This document shows, piece by piece, positions 1 to 7,079 of a stretch of DNA of 11,543 nucleotides. A model generated the notes under the pieces. The model was not told the origin of the DNA, searched no databases, and was given only the letters and a program-made list of their open reading frames with translations. The DNA is from Bdellovibrionales bacterium (GTDB lineage: Bacteria > Bdellovibrionota > Bdellovibrionia > Bdellovibrionales > UBA1609), in NCBI GenBank assembly GCA_020434645.1, contig JAGRAK010000032.1, positions 1 through 11,543 of the forward strand, in the 5' to 3' direction. A program made the position numbers and the translations under genes. How positions within the stretch are numbered: position 1 is the stretch's first letter; the number at the start of each line of letters is the position of its first letter.

Positions 1-386
1 ATTAAATCTAGTGATTCTGCGTTTCGTGGATCAGTTAAGCCTTTCACGTTTTCAAAAATAAATGCTTTCGGCATAACGGTCTTTACTGCTCGTATTGTGT
101 CAAACCAGAGTTGACCGCGTTCGTCATCAAAGCCGCGATTTTTACCGGCAATTGACCATGATTGACATGGTACCCCGCCGACAATGAGGTCTGCTTTAGG
201 AAAGGCTTTGCAACTCGTAATGTCGCCAAGGGCGAGCTCTTCACAGGTATTGAAATTCTGTGAATATGTTTTAATGGCTTGTTTATCGATTTCTGAATAT
301 CCAACACATTGCCCGCCCGCCTTTTCTAGGGCAATCCTAAAGCCGCCGATGCCGGCAAATAAATCAATAAAAGTGAAACGGTGCAT
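1..386 (-). CDS. DNA (cytosine-5-)-methyltransferase, N-terminal part, cut by window edge
   Basis: This enzyme would transfer a methyl group from S-adenosylmethionine to C5 of cytosine in DNA, as part of a restriction-modification system or as an orphan methylase. The 128 visible residues carry the family motifs in order. Motif I is DLFAGIGGFR (residues 8-17), the SAM-binding loop. Motif IV is GGVPCQSWSIAGKNRG (70-85), with catalytic Cys74. Motif VI is ENV (112-114). The target-recognition domain and motifs VIII-X lie beyond the left edge. I chose the ATG at 386 because GGGGA lies about 7 bases upstream and the protein then opens MHRFTFIDLFAG, usual for the family. An in-frame ATG at 431 (45 bases upstream) has no ribosome site. 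No restriction endonuclease is visible in the window; a partner could lie to the left. The family call is firm, the sequence specificity unknown. Confidence 0.93.
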   Translation of the reverse strand, partial: MHRFTFIDLFAGIGGFRIALEKAGGQCVGYSEIDKQAIKTYSQNFNTCEELALGDITSCKAFPKADLIVGGVPCQSWSIAGKNRGFDDERGQLWFDTIRAVKTVMPKAFIFENVKGLTDPRNAESLDL

Positions 387-449
387 TTCATCCCCTTTAG
401 CTGGATCAGTATGTTGCATTGTATTTTTCATTTCAAATAAAAACTCGGG

Positions 450-1163
450 CTATTTGGCGTTTTTGGTCACCCAGTCTTTAAATGCCGTATTGAGATTGTC
501 GATCCCACAATAAGAGCGCATATAGTTCTCCATTTTGCGCTCTACGCTTAGACGTATTAAATTGTCGAGGTCACATTTTTTATTCAGCATTTCGGCAAAG
601 GCTTGTGAGGCTTTATAGCGATAGAGAGTGGAGCTGGCACCTCCACTAGCGAATGGGTGGGCGAGATCTTTTACATCTTTCGGAAATGGTTGAGAGGCCA
701 GCCACTTGTAATTAATTTTATCATGATTTGATAGATGGTTGGCGAGTCCTTCTTCGAGCCATTTAGGTATGGCCTCTTTGTATTTTTGAAACACGATAAC
801 ATGTACGAGCTCATGGGCGAAAATGGTGTCGAATGCATCTGAATCAATTTTAGGACTCATTTGTATAATGGATTGCCCTCTGGGGTGCTGAGTAACAGCC
901 AGTGCAAGTTGACCAAAGCTATGGGTTTTCGTGAACTCATTTAGCGTATCATACCAGTAGATATGAATTTTACGCGTCGACCATTCAAGTTTGTGCTGTA
1001 TTCGATTGGTTATTTTTTCAACTCGAGTAGCTTTTAACCATTTTGGAGGATTGTGAATGATCACTTCATTTGTGACAATTTCTTTGTTGTTTGCAAACGC
1101 TAACGAGTAAGCAAAAGTAGTTAATAGTAATATTCTGAAAAGATATTTTAAAAAAATAGTCAT
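450..1163 (-). CDS. Exported HEXXH metallopeptidase-like protein (gluzincin / peptidase MA type)
   Basis: This is a probable periplasmic or secreted zinc peptidase of 237 residues. It opens with a signal peptide: a basic start, a hydrophobic core at about residues 5-22, and a likely cut after AFA near residue 24. The active-site helix is AHELVH (zinc-binding H117 and H121, catalytic E118). About 15 residues later comes WLEEGLA (135-141), whose Glu is the usual third zinc ligand in gluzincins; this matches the peptidase MA-like group. Three Cys in the C-terminal part (about 197, 219 and nearby) could form a disulfide in the periplasm. The ATG is preceded by GGAG at good spacing. The gene diverges from phnA and is followed after 63 bp by the methyltransferase, so the two could share a transcript, but nothing suggests a shared function. 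Substrate unknown. Confidence 0.82.
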   Translation of the reverse strand: MTIFLKYLFRILLLTTFAYSLAFANNKEIVTNEVIIHNPPKWLKATRVEKITNRIQHKLEWSTRKIHIYWYDTLNEFTKTHSFGQLALAVTQHPRGQSIIQMSPKIDSDAFDTIFAHELVHVIVFQKYKEAIPKWLEEGLANHLSNHDKINYKWLASQPFPKDVKDLAHPFASGGASSTLYRYKASQAFAEMLNKKCDLDNLIRLSVERKMENYMRSYCGIDNLNTAFKDWVTKNAK

Positions 1164-1183
1164 AAACTCCGCAGGGCAGATAA

Positions 1184-1195
1184 TTGGCTAGCCAA
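1184..1195. promoter_or_regulatory. 12-bp perfect palindrome in divergent promoter gap
   Basis: TTGGCTAGCCAA is perfectly self-complementary and sits in the 61-bp gap between the divergent peptidase (start 1163) and phnA (start 1225) genes. It could be an operator for a dimeric regulator acting on one or both genes. That role is inferred from position only; no regulator gene is adjacent. Confidence 0.35.
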
Positions 1196-1224
1196 ACAGT
1201 TTCATCATAGGTTAATCTGCATTT

Positions 1225-1584
1225 ATGAGCAACAATTCACATTGTCCTAAATGCCAGTCAGAAAATATTTATGAAGATGGTACTTTATGGGTTTGCCCTG
1301 AGTGTTCACATGAGTGGAGCGCCTTCGAATCTATAAATAATGCCGAAGATGAGGTTGTGCCTGACAATAAAATACGTGACGCCTTCGGCACAGAGTTAAG
1401 TGACGGTGATTCGGTCACTGTTATTAAAGAACTTAAGATCAAGGGTTCTTCATCGGCAGTAAAAGTCGGAACAAAAGTAAAAAATATTCGTCTTGTTGAT
1501 GGCGGAGATGGGCATGATATCGCCTGCAAAATTGATGGTATAGGGGCTATAAATTTAAAGTCTGAGTTTGTTCGTAAAGCTTAG
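1225..1584 (+). CDS. phnA: PhnA/YjdM family zinc-ribbon protein
   Basis: This 119-residue protein belongs to the YjdM (formerly PhnA) family. It starts with a zinc ribbon made of CPKC (residues 7-10) and CPEC (24-27). A linker follows, then the conserved C-terminal PhnA domain with DGDSVTVIKELKIKGSSS (about 60-77) and VGTKVKNIRLV (81-91), nearly identical in wording to E. coli YjdM. Length is normal for the family. The name comes from early work on alkylphosphonate genes. The annotation 'phosphonoacetate hydrolase' sometimes attached to it belongs to an unrelated enzyme, and the function of this family is not settled. No phn genes are nearby. The ribosome site is weak. It converges with the DEAD-box gene, with only 16 bp between the stop codons. 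Confidence 0.95.
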   Translation: MSNNSHCPKCQSENIYEDGTLWVCPECSHEWSAFESINNAEDEVVPDNKIRDAFGTELSDGDSVTVIKELKIKGSSSAVKVGTKVKNIRLVDGGDGHDIACKIDGIGAINLKSEFVRKA

Positions 1585-1600
1585 GTGTGAGTTCATTCGG

Positions 1601-2716
1601 TTATTTTTTCGAAGAAATGCTTCCCAGTTTTGCAACTAGTGCGCCATCGCGTTCAGTGACTAAGTTAACCACGACGCCTTTTCTCCCGGCTCGCGCTGTT
1701 CGCCCGACTCGGTGAAGGTAATTCTCCATTTCTTTTGGCAGATGATAATTGATCACTCGATCAACGTGCTCAACATCAAGCCCTCGTGAGGCTAGATCTG
1801 TAGAAATTAGATATTTCACTGTGCCATCTATAAAAGATTTTAGGTTTTTACGACGCTGAACTTTGTCCATTTCACCACGATAAATGACACATTTTAGATT
1901 TTTTTCAGTAAGAAGTTTGGCCAACTTATCGCATTGTTCTCGCGTATTAGTGAATATAAGCGTGCCGCCCGTAGAAGGTTGAGCCAATATTTTTTCTAAT
2001 AGTGGGAAGCGTTTGCCATCAATTACAGTTTTATTAATGGTGGTGAGAGTGGGGACAACCTTACTGCTGCCCTTACTTCGGATAATTTCAGTTTCTTTAA
2101 ATAATTTATTAATTAACTCCTGAACATTGGCCGAAACTGTGGCTGAAAATAATGCCAGCTGACGAGTTTCTGGGCAGTCCGCTACAATCTTATTCGCATC
2201 AGGTAAAAACCCAGCATCTAGCATTTGATCGGCCTCATCAAACACTAGTATACGAACATCACTCAGGTTAATAAGTTTTCGCTCAAGCAGTTGAACAAGG
2301 CGGCCAGGTGTTGCCACTAGAATTTCAAATTTACCTTTTATATTACGTTTAGCGACGTCAAAGGTTGTTCCTCCGAGTACTGATCGCACTCGAACTCGGG
2401 TTGTGTGTGTGAAAGGCTTAAAGACCTTTGTGACCTGTTCACCGAGTTCACGAGTGGGCACAATAATGGCTGCCCGGGGCTGACTATCTTCGCTTATCGG
2501 TAGACCATCATTCTCTAAAGATTTAATTAAATGCAAAATTGGCAGGGCATAAGCAAGAGTTTTACCGCTACCTGTTTCAGACACTCCGATGACAGATTGA
2601 CCATTAAGAAGCATGGGCATTGCGCGGTTTTGAATTTCAGTTGGCGCAACAAAATTTTTTTCAGCAAGTGTGGCTTGCAGGGTCTCTAATAATTTAAAAT
2701 CAGAAAATTTACTCAT
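1601..2716 (-). CDS. DEAD-box ATP-dependent RNA helicase
   Basis: This enzyme unwinds RNA with ATP and probably acts in ribosome assembly or mRNA turnover in the cytoplasm. All core motifs are readable in its 371 residues: Q motif PTEIQ (25-29), motif I ETGSGKT (47-53, with Glu where Ala is usual), Ia PTREL (87-91), GG (115-116), Ib TPGR (136-139), II DEAD (160-163), III SAT (191-193), IV TLIFTNTRE (252-260), V STDLASRGLD (305-314) and VI HRVGRTARAG (335-344). The protein ends soon after motif VI, so it lacks the basic or RNA-binding C-terminal tails of DeaD/CsdA, DbpA or long RhlE proteins. It is the last gene of a minus-strand run, 35 bp behind the RlmI-like gene. AGAAGG lies about 11 bases before the ATG. 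The exact subfamily is not resolved; RhlE-like is most likely. Confidence 0.96.
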   Translation of the reverse strand: MSKFSDFKLLETLQATLAEKNFVAPTEIQNRAMPMLLNGQSVIGVSETGSGKTLAYALPILHLIKSLENDGLPISEDSQPRAAIIVPTRELGEQVTKVFKPFTHTTRVRVRSVLGGTTFDVAKRNIKGKFEILVATPGRLVQLLERKLINLSDVRILVFDEADQMLDAGFLPDANKIVADCPETRQLALFSATVSANVQELINKLFKETEIIRSKGSSKVVPTLTTINKTVIDGKRFPLLEKILAQPSTGGTLIFTNTREQCDKLAKLLTEKNLKCVIYRGEMDKVQRRKNLKSFIDGTVKYLISTDLASRGLDVEHVDRVINYHLPKEMENYLHRVGRTARAGRKGVVVNLVTERDGALVAKLGSISSKK

Positions 2717-2751
2717 AGGTATAGCCTTCTCGTATGGGGCAGATAGCCATA

Positions 2752-3912
2752 TCAGTCTAGTTGTAAATGCACAAACTTTAGATAACGAAATTCATGACAA
2801 ATATGGGGAAACGGGTGATCAGGGCCTTGCCCTGACACGCGCAGGATAAGCCCTCTGCGTCGCGATTTAGACAAAGCCTCGTTAATTATTTCAAAAAAAT
2901 CATCAAATGCAATATGGCTTGTGCATGAGCTTAAGAAAAGCTGTCCGCTGGGTTTAACCTTTTTAACTGCGTTTGCAAAAAGCTCGACATACTTTTTAAT
3001 TGCCACTTCTTTTTGTGCTTCTGAATGCGCCATTGAGGGTGGGTCGACAATGACAAAGTCCCACTTTGTATTGTCTGCGCTTAGATATTGGTAAATATCG
3101 GCACATATAGTTCGGTGAGCAGATTCTTCAACTTTATTTAGGCGCCAATTAACTTCAGCTGTGGTTAAGGCCTCTTTTGATATATCGACGCTGATGATTT
3201 CTTTTGCGCCGCCTAGCCCAGCATAAATAGAAAAGCCTCCGGTGTAACTAAATAAATTTAGACCACTTAGACCCCTAACCATTGTTTGTACATACTGGCG
3301 ATTATCTCTTTGATCTAAAAAAAATCCTGTTTTTTGACCTTTTGCAATATTAACGTCAAAGGCAACGTTATTTTCTAACACTTGCACAGTTTCGCTTAGC
3401 AAAGGGTCTCCCCATGTTGTGGGGGGAGCGTCGTCATTGCCGCGAGATTTTAGATAAACGGTATTGCATGATGTATTTTGTAAAATCCAATTGGCGATAA
3501 GGTCGTGATGCCAAAACTCTTTTGGACTTTCTCCGTCAAATTGCATGACGGCCACGTAATTGTAAATATCGCAAATAACTCCAGGGAGATTATCGCCCTC
3601 GCCATTAAAGAGACGAAAACAATTCGTGGTGTCACTCATGACTAGTTGTCTTCGACGTTTATGTGCATCGTCCATTTTATTAAAATAATATCCCTCATTT
3701 GGTGGGTTTTTATCTAGAGACAATATTCGTAGGGCGAGAGCCCCTTGGGGTTGATAAATTGCCCAAGCTACAAAATCTCCTTTAGGGTCTATTACTTTAC
3801 AAAGCTCTGTTTTTTTAGAGAGCTTTGAATCTGCCAGTGCGTCTCGATAAACCCACGGATGCCCCTGGAGAATTATTTTTCTTATATTTTTATTGAGCTG
3901 TGCTTTGATCAT
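2752..3912 (-). CDS. rlmI: RlmI-like 23S rRNA (cytosine-C5) methyltransferase
   Basis: This is a class I SAM-dependent RNA methyltransferase of the COG1092 (YccW/RlmI) family; E. coli RlmI makes m5C1962 in 23S rRNA. The 386 residues match the usual length. The N-terminal PUA domain is seen in GHPWVYRDA (17-25). A middle domain follows with FNGEGDNLPGVICD (102-115), then the signature KGQKTGFFLDQRDNR (191-205). The Rossmann core has FSYTGGFS (221-228) and SVDIS (241-245). Motif IV is DPP (290-292). SSCTS (328-332) places Cys330 at the catalytic Cys position of the SCS motif. Its ATG overlaps the stop of the TSUP gene by 4 bp (ATGA), implying translational coupling. The DEAD-box helicase follows, a sensible partner for ribosome maturation. 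A paralogue with another rRNA site cannot be excluded. Confidence 0.88.
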   Translation of the reverse strand: MIKAQLNKNIRKIILQGHPWVYRDALADSKLSKKTELCKVIDPKGDFVAWAIYQPQGALALRILSLDKNPPNEGYYFNKMDDAHKRRRQLVMSDTTNCFRLFNGEGDNLPGVICDIYNYVAVMQFDGESPKEFWHHDLIANWILQNTSCNTVYLKSRGNDDAPPTTWGDPLLSETVQVLENNVAFDVNIAKGQKTGFFLDQRDNRQYVQTMVRGLSGLNLFSYTGGFSIYAGLGGAKEIISVDISKEALTTAEVNWRLNKVEESAHRTICADIYQYLSADNTKWDFVIVDPPSMAHSEAQKEVAIKKYVELFANAVKKVKPSGQLFLSSCTSHIAFDDFFEIINEALSKSRRRGLILRVSGQGPDHPFPHICHEFRYLKFVHLQLD

Positions 3913-4682
3913 ATGAGCCCCATGGCAATGCCGATTGCGAGTAAAAACAACCCAACTGAAACGAATTGCTGGACAGTGTTCATTGTTATTTTTTTCAAGA
4001 CTTTGCTACCGATATAAGCACCAGCAAATGCTGCCAGAGTGGCGGCAATAGTTATGGTGGCACCATTAGAGAATCCATCTTGAGTAAAATGACTCGCATA
4101 AACACTAAGACGAGTTAAATCGATTAGGCAGGCAATGACAACGCCAGTGGCGATAAAACCCTCTTTCGTTAGTCCGGCTCGAACAAGAAACGCACTTCTT
4201 AATGCGCCCTGATGGCCAGACAATCCGCCAAAAAAACCACTGAGTATGCCACCTACTGAGAGATACTTGGGGTCAAATTGAATATTTTTAAATTTCGGAA
4301 TGATTTCAAAAAGTGTGAAGAATATCATCAGTAGCGCAATCATTAATTTCACTGGAGTGACCTGTCGAATGTGACCAAAAAATTCATATTGCGCAAGTGG
4401 TTCAAGATGAGTGACTGCAACAATAATGGCTGCACCAATAAAAGCGGCGATCATAGCAGGAAGACCAAACTTTAGGATCACGGCCTTATTGGCATGTTTG
4501 CCGACAAGTATTAATTTAAAAATATTATTTAAAAAATGCACTACGGCCGTAAGGGCAATTGAAATATCCAGAGAAAACCAAATAGCAAATACAGGGAGTA
4601 AAATCGTGCCAAGGCCAAAGCCTGAAAAAAATGTGAGAAGTGAAGCGGCAAAAGCTGTTAGGGGTATGATTATAAATTCCAT
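3909..4682 (-). CDS. TSUP family (TauE/SafE) membrane permease
   Basis: This polytopic inner-membrane protein of 257 residues belongs to the TSUP family, whose members export sulfite or sulfoacetate or move other small sulfur compounds and organic acids. It has about eight hydrophobic segments in two halves. The first half opens with SGFGLGTILLPVFA (about 20-33). The second opens with the family's characteristic GGILSGFFGGLSGHQGALRS (about 144-163). Length is typical. The start overlaps the last base of the upstream ceramidase-like gene (TAATG), and the end overlaps the RlmI-like gene by 4 bp, so it lies inside an operon. No sulfur-metabolism gene is nearby, so the substrate cannot be deduced. 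Confidence 0.9.
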   Translation of the reverse strand: MEFIIIPLTAFAASLLTFFSGFGLGTILLPVFAIWFSLDISIALTAVVHFLNNIFKLILVGKHANKAVILKFGLPAMIAAFIGAAIIVAVTHLEPLAQYEFFGHIRQVTPVKLMIALLMIFFTLFEIIPKFKNIQFDPKYLSVGGILSGFFGGLSGHQGALRSAFLVRAGLTKEGFIATGVVIACLIDLTRLSVYASHFTQDGFSNGATITIAATLAAFAGAYIGSKVLKKITMNTVQQFVSVGLFLLAIGIAMGLI

Positions 4683-5524
4683 TATTGGCTTTTTGCCTGA
4701 GCGGTATTGTGAAATGCTGATAATATTTTATACATAGCCATGGCGGCGAGCAGGTGTTTAGCAGAGTGGCCGCTGATAAGACCGGTGAAATCAAGTATTC
4801 GTTGGTCGGCGAGTTCAAGTATTTTTGCGATTACATAGAGGCTAAGTGTTGCCCACCAAATTGAATTGCCAATTCGCTTTGCTGGAACAAAAAGCAATAT
4901 TAAAAAAATAAATAAAATTGTTCCGAATTGAACGACTATATACGGCCTTAAGGTTAGCCAATTCTGATTTAAACCAATTACTGAAAGGGTGCCTAAAATA
5001 AAAATTGTGCCCAATGAATACAGCCCCCAATTTTCATCTACACGGTCAGCAATCATTAAGGCATTAATTGAGGCAAAGCCCAGCACTATAGGTATTCGGT
5101 CCCAAACTAGGGAGTCAGGGTTGGGGCTCCAGTGAAAATACATAGATCCAAAGCAGGTGAGTATGGCCGATGAAGAGAGGCACAGCCCAATTAAATAAAG
5201 AGGGTGTGACCATTTCATTTTATTTTGGGTCAGAGTTTTAATGCCGTAGAGGCCAACAAACAAAAAAGCCAAATTTGAAATAACATCAATGGCATTTGGA
5301 ATCCCAAGCAATGTTCGAACATCAGAAAATTTGAAATATTCAGTTGCGTCAGCCACTGGTAGGTGTGGCCATGCTAATGTAAAGGAGGTTGCTAAAAAAA
5401 GCAGAAGTCCGATAACAATATTTACAGGTCGGACTGAAATCTTATAAGGCAATGATAATCGATTTCGGCCGCCCATGATGCGAGCTTTCACTAGCCGATA
5501 CCCTGATTTTAGATAAGTAAACAT
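4682..5524 (-). CDS. CREST/ceramidase-like integral membrane hydrolase
   Basis: This 280-residue protein has about seven to eight hydrophobic helices after a basic N-terminus. It carries the residue pattern of the CREST superfamily (alkaline ceramidase, PAQR receptors and relatives), thought to be metal-dependent lipid hydrolases. GSMYFHWSPNPDSLVWDR spans 126-143 and holds Ser127, His131 and Asp142. SGHSAKHLLAA (251-261) holds His253 and His257, the likely metal ligands. Together these give the Ser, Asp and three His set. Family knowledge suggests amide hydrolysis in a membrane lipid, but whether this organism makes ceramide-like lipids is unknown. It is the first gene of the run with the TSUP permease, the RlmI-like methyltransferase and the helicase. 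The ATG at 5524 lies inside an inverted repeat (5522-5544). A later in-frame Met17 is a possible alternative start. Confidence 0.75.
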   Translation of the reverse strand: MFTYLKSGYRLVKARIMGGRNRLSLPYKISVRPVNIVIGLLLFLATSFTLAWPHLPVADATEYFKFSDVRTLLGIPNAIDVISNLAFLFVGLYGIKTLTQNKMKWSHPLYLIGLCLSSSAILTCFGSMYFHWSPNPDSLVWDRIPIVLGFASINALMIADRVDENWGLYSLGTIFILGTLSVIGLNQNWLTLRPYIVVQFGTILFIFLILLFVPAKRIGNSIWWATLSLYVIAKILELADQRILDFTGLISGHSAKHLLAAMAMYKILSAFHNTAQAKSQ

Positions 5525-5544
5525 GCCATAAGCCTACTGGCATG
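5522..5544. repeat. Inverted repeat covering the ceramidase-like start codon
   Basis: CATGCCA (5522-5528) and its exact reverse complement TGGCATG (5538-5544) are separated by 9 bases. The repeat lies in the gap between the divergent ceramidase-like and S1-domain genes, and its left arm contains the minus-strand start codon. It could be an operator or an RNA hairpin limiting translation. Function is inferred from position only. Confidence 0.4.
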
Positions 5545-5579
5545 GGGTGGGGTGCGGCAAGAGTTTTGGTGTTACTTCT

Positions 5580-5609
5580 TTGACCAATCTCCAAAGGTAG
5601 AGCTATATA
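5580..5609 (+). promoter_or_regulatory. Sigma70-like promoter for the S1-domain gene, giving a leaderless mRNA
   Basis: A -35 box TTGACC (5580-5585) and a -10 box TATATA (5604-5609) are separated by 18 bases. Transcription would start at about 5616-5618, at or next to the ATG at 5618. No Shine-Dalgarno motif lies close to that ATG, which fits a leaderless transcript. The boxes are seen; the start site is inferred. Confidence 0.5.
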
Positions 5610-5617
5610 CATTCACT

Positions 5618-6847
5618 ATGGCAAAAAAGAAAAATACACCCGATCTATTTAATGACCCTGTTGAAATTAAATCACAAGACTTTGCATCAATGTTTGAGAG
5701 CTCAATGGCTAATCCGGCAAAGACACTAAAAGTCGGTGATCAGTTCAGGGCTGAGATTTTGAGTATTGGCAAGAGTGAGTCATTTGTATCAACCGGCACT
5801 CCTCAGGATGGCGTTTTGCTTAACGCCGATCTACTGGATGATAAAAACGCTTTGAAATATAAAGTCGGCGATTACATCGATGTAATTGTTCTTCGTGCTA
5901 ACGCAGACGAAATTCGAGTCACGCGCAAAGGTTCGAAATCGGCGCCTGTTGATTTTGATAGTCTTGAAGATGCTTTTGATATGGAGTTACCGGTTGAAGG
6001 CAAGGTGACTGAGGCCATCAATGGGGGTTACCGAGTGAGTGTTCAGGGGCAATCCGCATTTTGCCCGATCAGTCAGCTGGGTGTGCCATTTGGTCAGGAT
6101 GCCAGCGAGTACATCGGTAAGAAATTTGAATTTTTAATTACACAATTTGATGTTCGCAAAAAAAATATTGTCGTCTCTCGTCGCAAATTGCTTAGTTTGC
6201 AAAAAGTTGAGGGTGAGGGAGTTTGGATTCAATCTCACAAAGTGGGCGATATTGTTCAGGGTCAAGTCACGCGTGTTGAGCCGTTCGGTGCGTTTGTAGC
6301 ACTTGGTGAAGGTGTTGAGGGGTTAGTTCACGTTTCTGAAATTGGGTACACAAGACTAAAGCATGCTTCTGAGGGTGTGCGTGTGGGCGAAACTGTGCAA
6401 GTTAAAATTTTAAAGATTGATGAAGAAGAGACGCGCTTAAAAATTAGTTTGTCTATTAAGCAAGCGGGTGGTGTGGGTGACCCGTGGATGCAAGTGCCAC
6501 AAACATTTCCGGTGGGCGCAGTGGTTGATGGAGTTGTCGATAATAAGGCCGTTTTTGGACTTTTTGTTATTCTTGCTCCAGGTGTTAATGCGCTTTTACC
6601 GAAATCAAAATGGCGTGATGCTGACGATCCTAAAAAATATGAACAAATGAAGTCAGGCGACAAAATTAAAGTTCGAGTCGACGAAATCAAATTTGAAGAG
6701 CGAAAAATCTCATTGGGTTTGCCAACGGAAGATGAAGACAACTCTTGGCGCGAGCATCAGTCAGATCAAGCTCTGGGCGGATCGCTGAGTGGTTCTTTCG
6801 CAGCGGCGTTCGCCCAGGCGAAATCGAATAGTAAAATTAAAACATAA
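5618..6847 (+). CDS. S1-domain RNA-binding protein (four S1 repeats, RpsA-like)
   Basis: This soluble protein of 409 residues (from the ATG at 5618) has four S1-type OB-fold repeats at about residues 38-105, 124-191, 208-281 and 297-369. The third is the most canonical: GDIVQGQVTRVEPFGAFVAL, then GVEGLVHVSEI, ending KISLSIK. The second and fourth are recognisable by CPISQLG and NALLPKSKW plus KISLGL. Proteins of this type bind single-stranded RNA. Ribosomal protein S1 of E. coli has six repeats, so this is an S1-like protein rather than clearly rpsA. A GTG at 5552 would add 22 residues rich in Phe, Tyr, Cys and Trp, unlike an S1 protein. The ATG before AKKKN is preferred and fits the promoter at 5580-5609. 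The tail is Ser/Ala-rich and low in complexity. The 3' end overlaps the convergent DUF6868-like gene by 11 bp. Confidence 0.88.
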   Translation: MAKKKNTPDLFNDPVEIKSQDFASMFESSMANPAKTLKVGDQFRAEILSIGKSESFVSTGTPQDGVLLNADLLDDKNALKYKVGDYIDVIVLRANADEIRVTRKGSKSAPVDFDSLEDAFDMELPVEGKVTEAINGGYRVSVQGQSAFCPISQLGVPFGQDASEYIGKKFEFLITQFDVRKKNIVVSRRKLLSLQKVEGEGVWIQSHKVGDIVQGQVTRVEPFGAFVALGEGVEGLVHVSEIGYTRLKHASEGVRVGETVQVKILKIDEEETRLKISLSIKQAGGVGDPWMQVPQTFPVGAVVDGVVDNKAVFGLFVILAPGVNALLPKSKWRDADDPKKYEQMKSGDKIKVRVDEIKFEERKISLGLPTEDEDNSWREHQSDQALGGSLSGSFAAAFAQAKSNSKIKT

Positions 6848-7079
6848 ACCGAAGCACAATATAGGGCACAATATTAAAAATTATTGTAAGTCCTTTGTAG
6901 GCGGCAAGAAATTGAAAGTAGATTTTTTCAAATTCAGCACTGTCTATTTTATAAACGGTCGAGCACAGCTGTTTAAAATAATTGCGAAATCCAAGAAGCA
7001 TAACGGTGGCAAATAATAAGACGCCGTAATTCAAAACAGCACACCATCCTAAAAAAGCTTGAAGTTGTTCTATATTCAT
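6837..7079 (-). CDS. DUF6868-like small membrane protein
   Basis: This 80-residue protein has two hydrophobic helices, about residues 4-27 (LQAFLGWCAVLNYGVLLF) and 58-77 (YKGLTIIFNIVPYIVL). The pattern QLxxFLGWCxxxN near the start, YFQFLAAYK in the middle and FNIVPYIxLR near the end agrees with my recollection of the DUF6868 family; no function is known. I chose the ATG at 7079: GGAGG sits 5-6 bases upstream, and the ATG overlaps the stop of the AhpD-like gene by 4 bp (ATGA), so the two are translationally coupled. An in-frame ATG at 7094 would start inside that ribosome-site region and is less likely. It is the last gene of the arsR-led run and would act in the inner membrane, perhaps with the AhpD-like protein. 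Confidence 0.75.
   Translation of the reverse strand: MNIEQLQAFLGWCAVLNYGVLLFATVMLLGFRNYFKQLCSTVYKIDSAEFEKIYFQFLAAYKGLTIIFNIVPYIVLRFMF

Noticed and set aside
184..513. Plus-strand open frame of 109 codons
   Set aside because: It lies opposite the methyltransferase and the end of the peptidase gene, both of which show clear family motifs; its translation has no recognisable character.
1269..1529. Minus-strand open frame inside phnA
   Set aside because: It is antisense to a well-conserved PhnA/YjdM sequence and is Ser/Thr/Pro-rich as expected of a shadow frame.
5552..5617. GTG start for the S1-domain protein, adding 22 residues
   Set aside because: The added residues are rich in Phe, Tyr, Trp and Cys, and the predicted promoter lies inside this stretch; the ATG at 5618 is a better start.
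6328..6741. Minus-strand open frame of 137 codons
   Set aside because: It is antisense to S1 repeats three and four, which are clearly coding on the plus strand.
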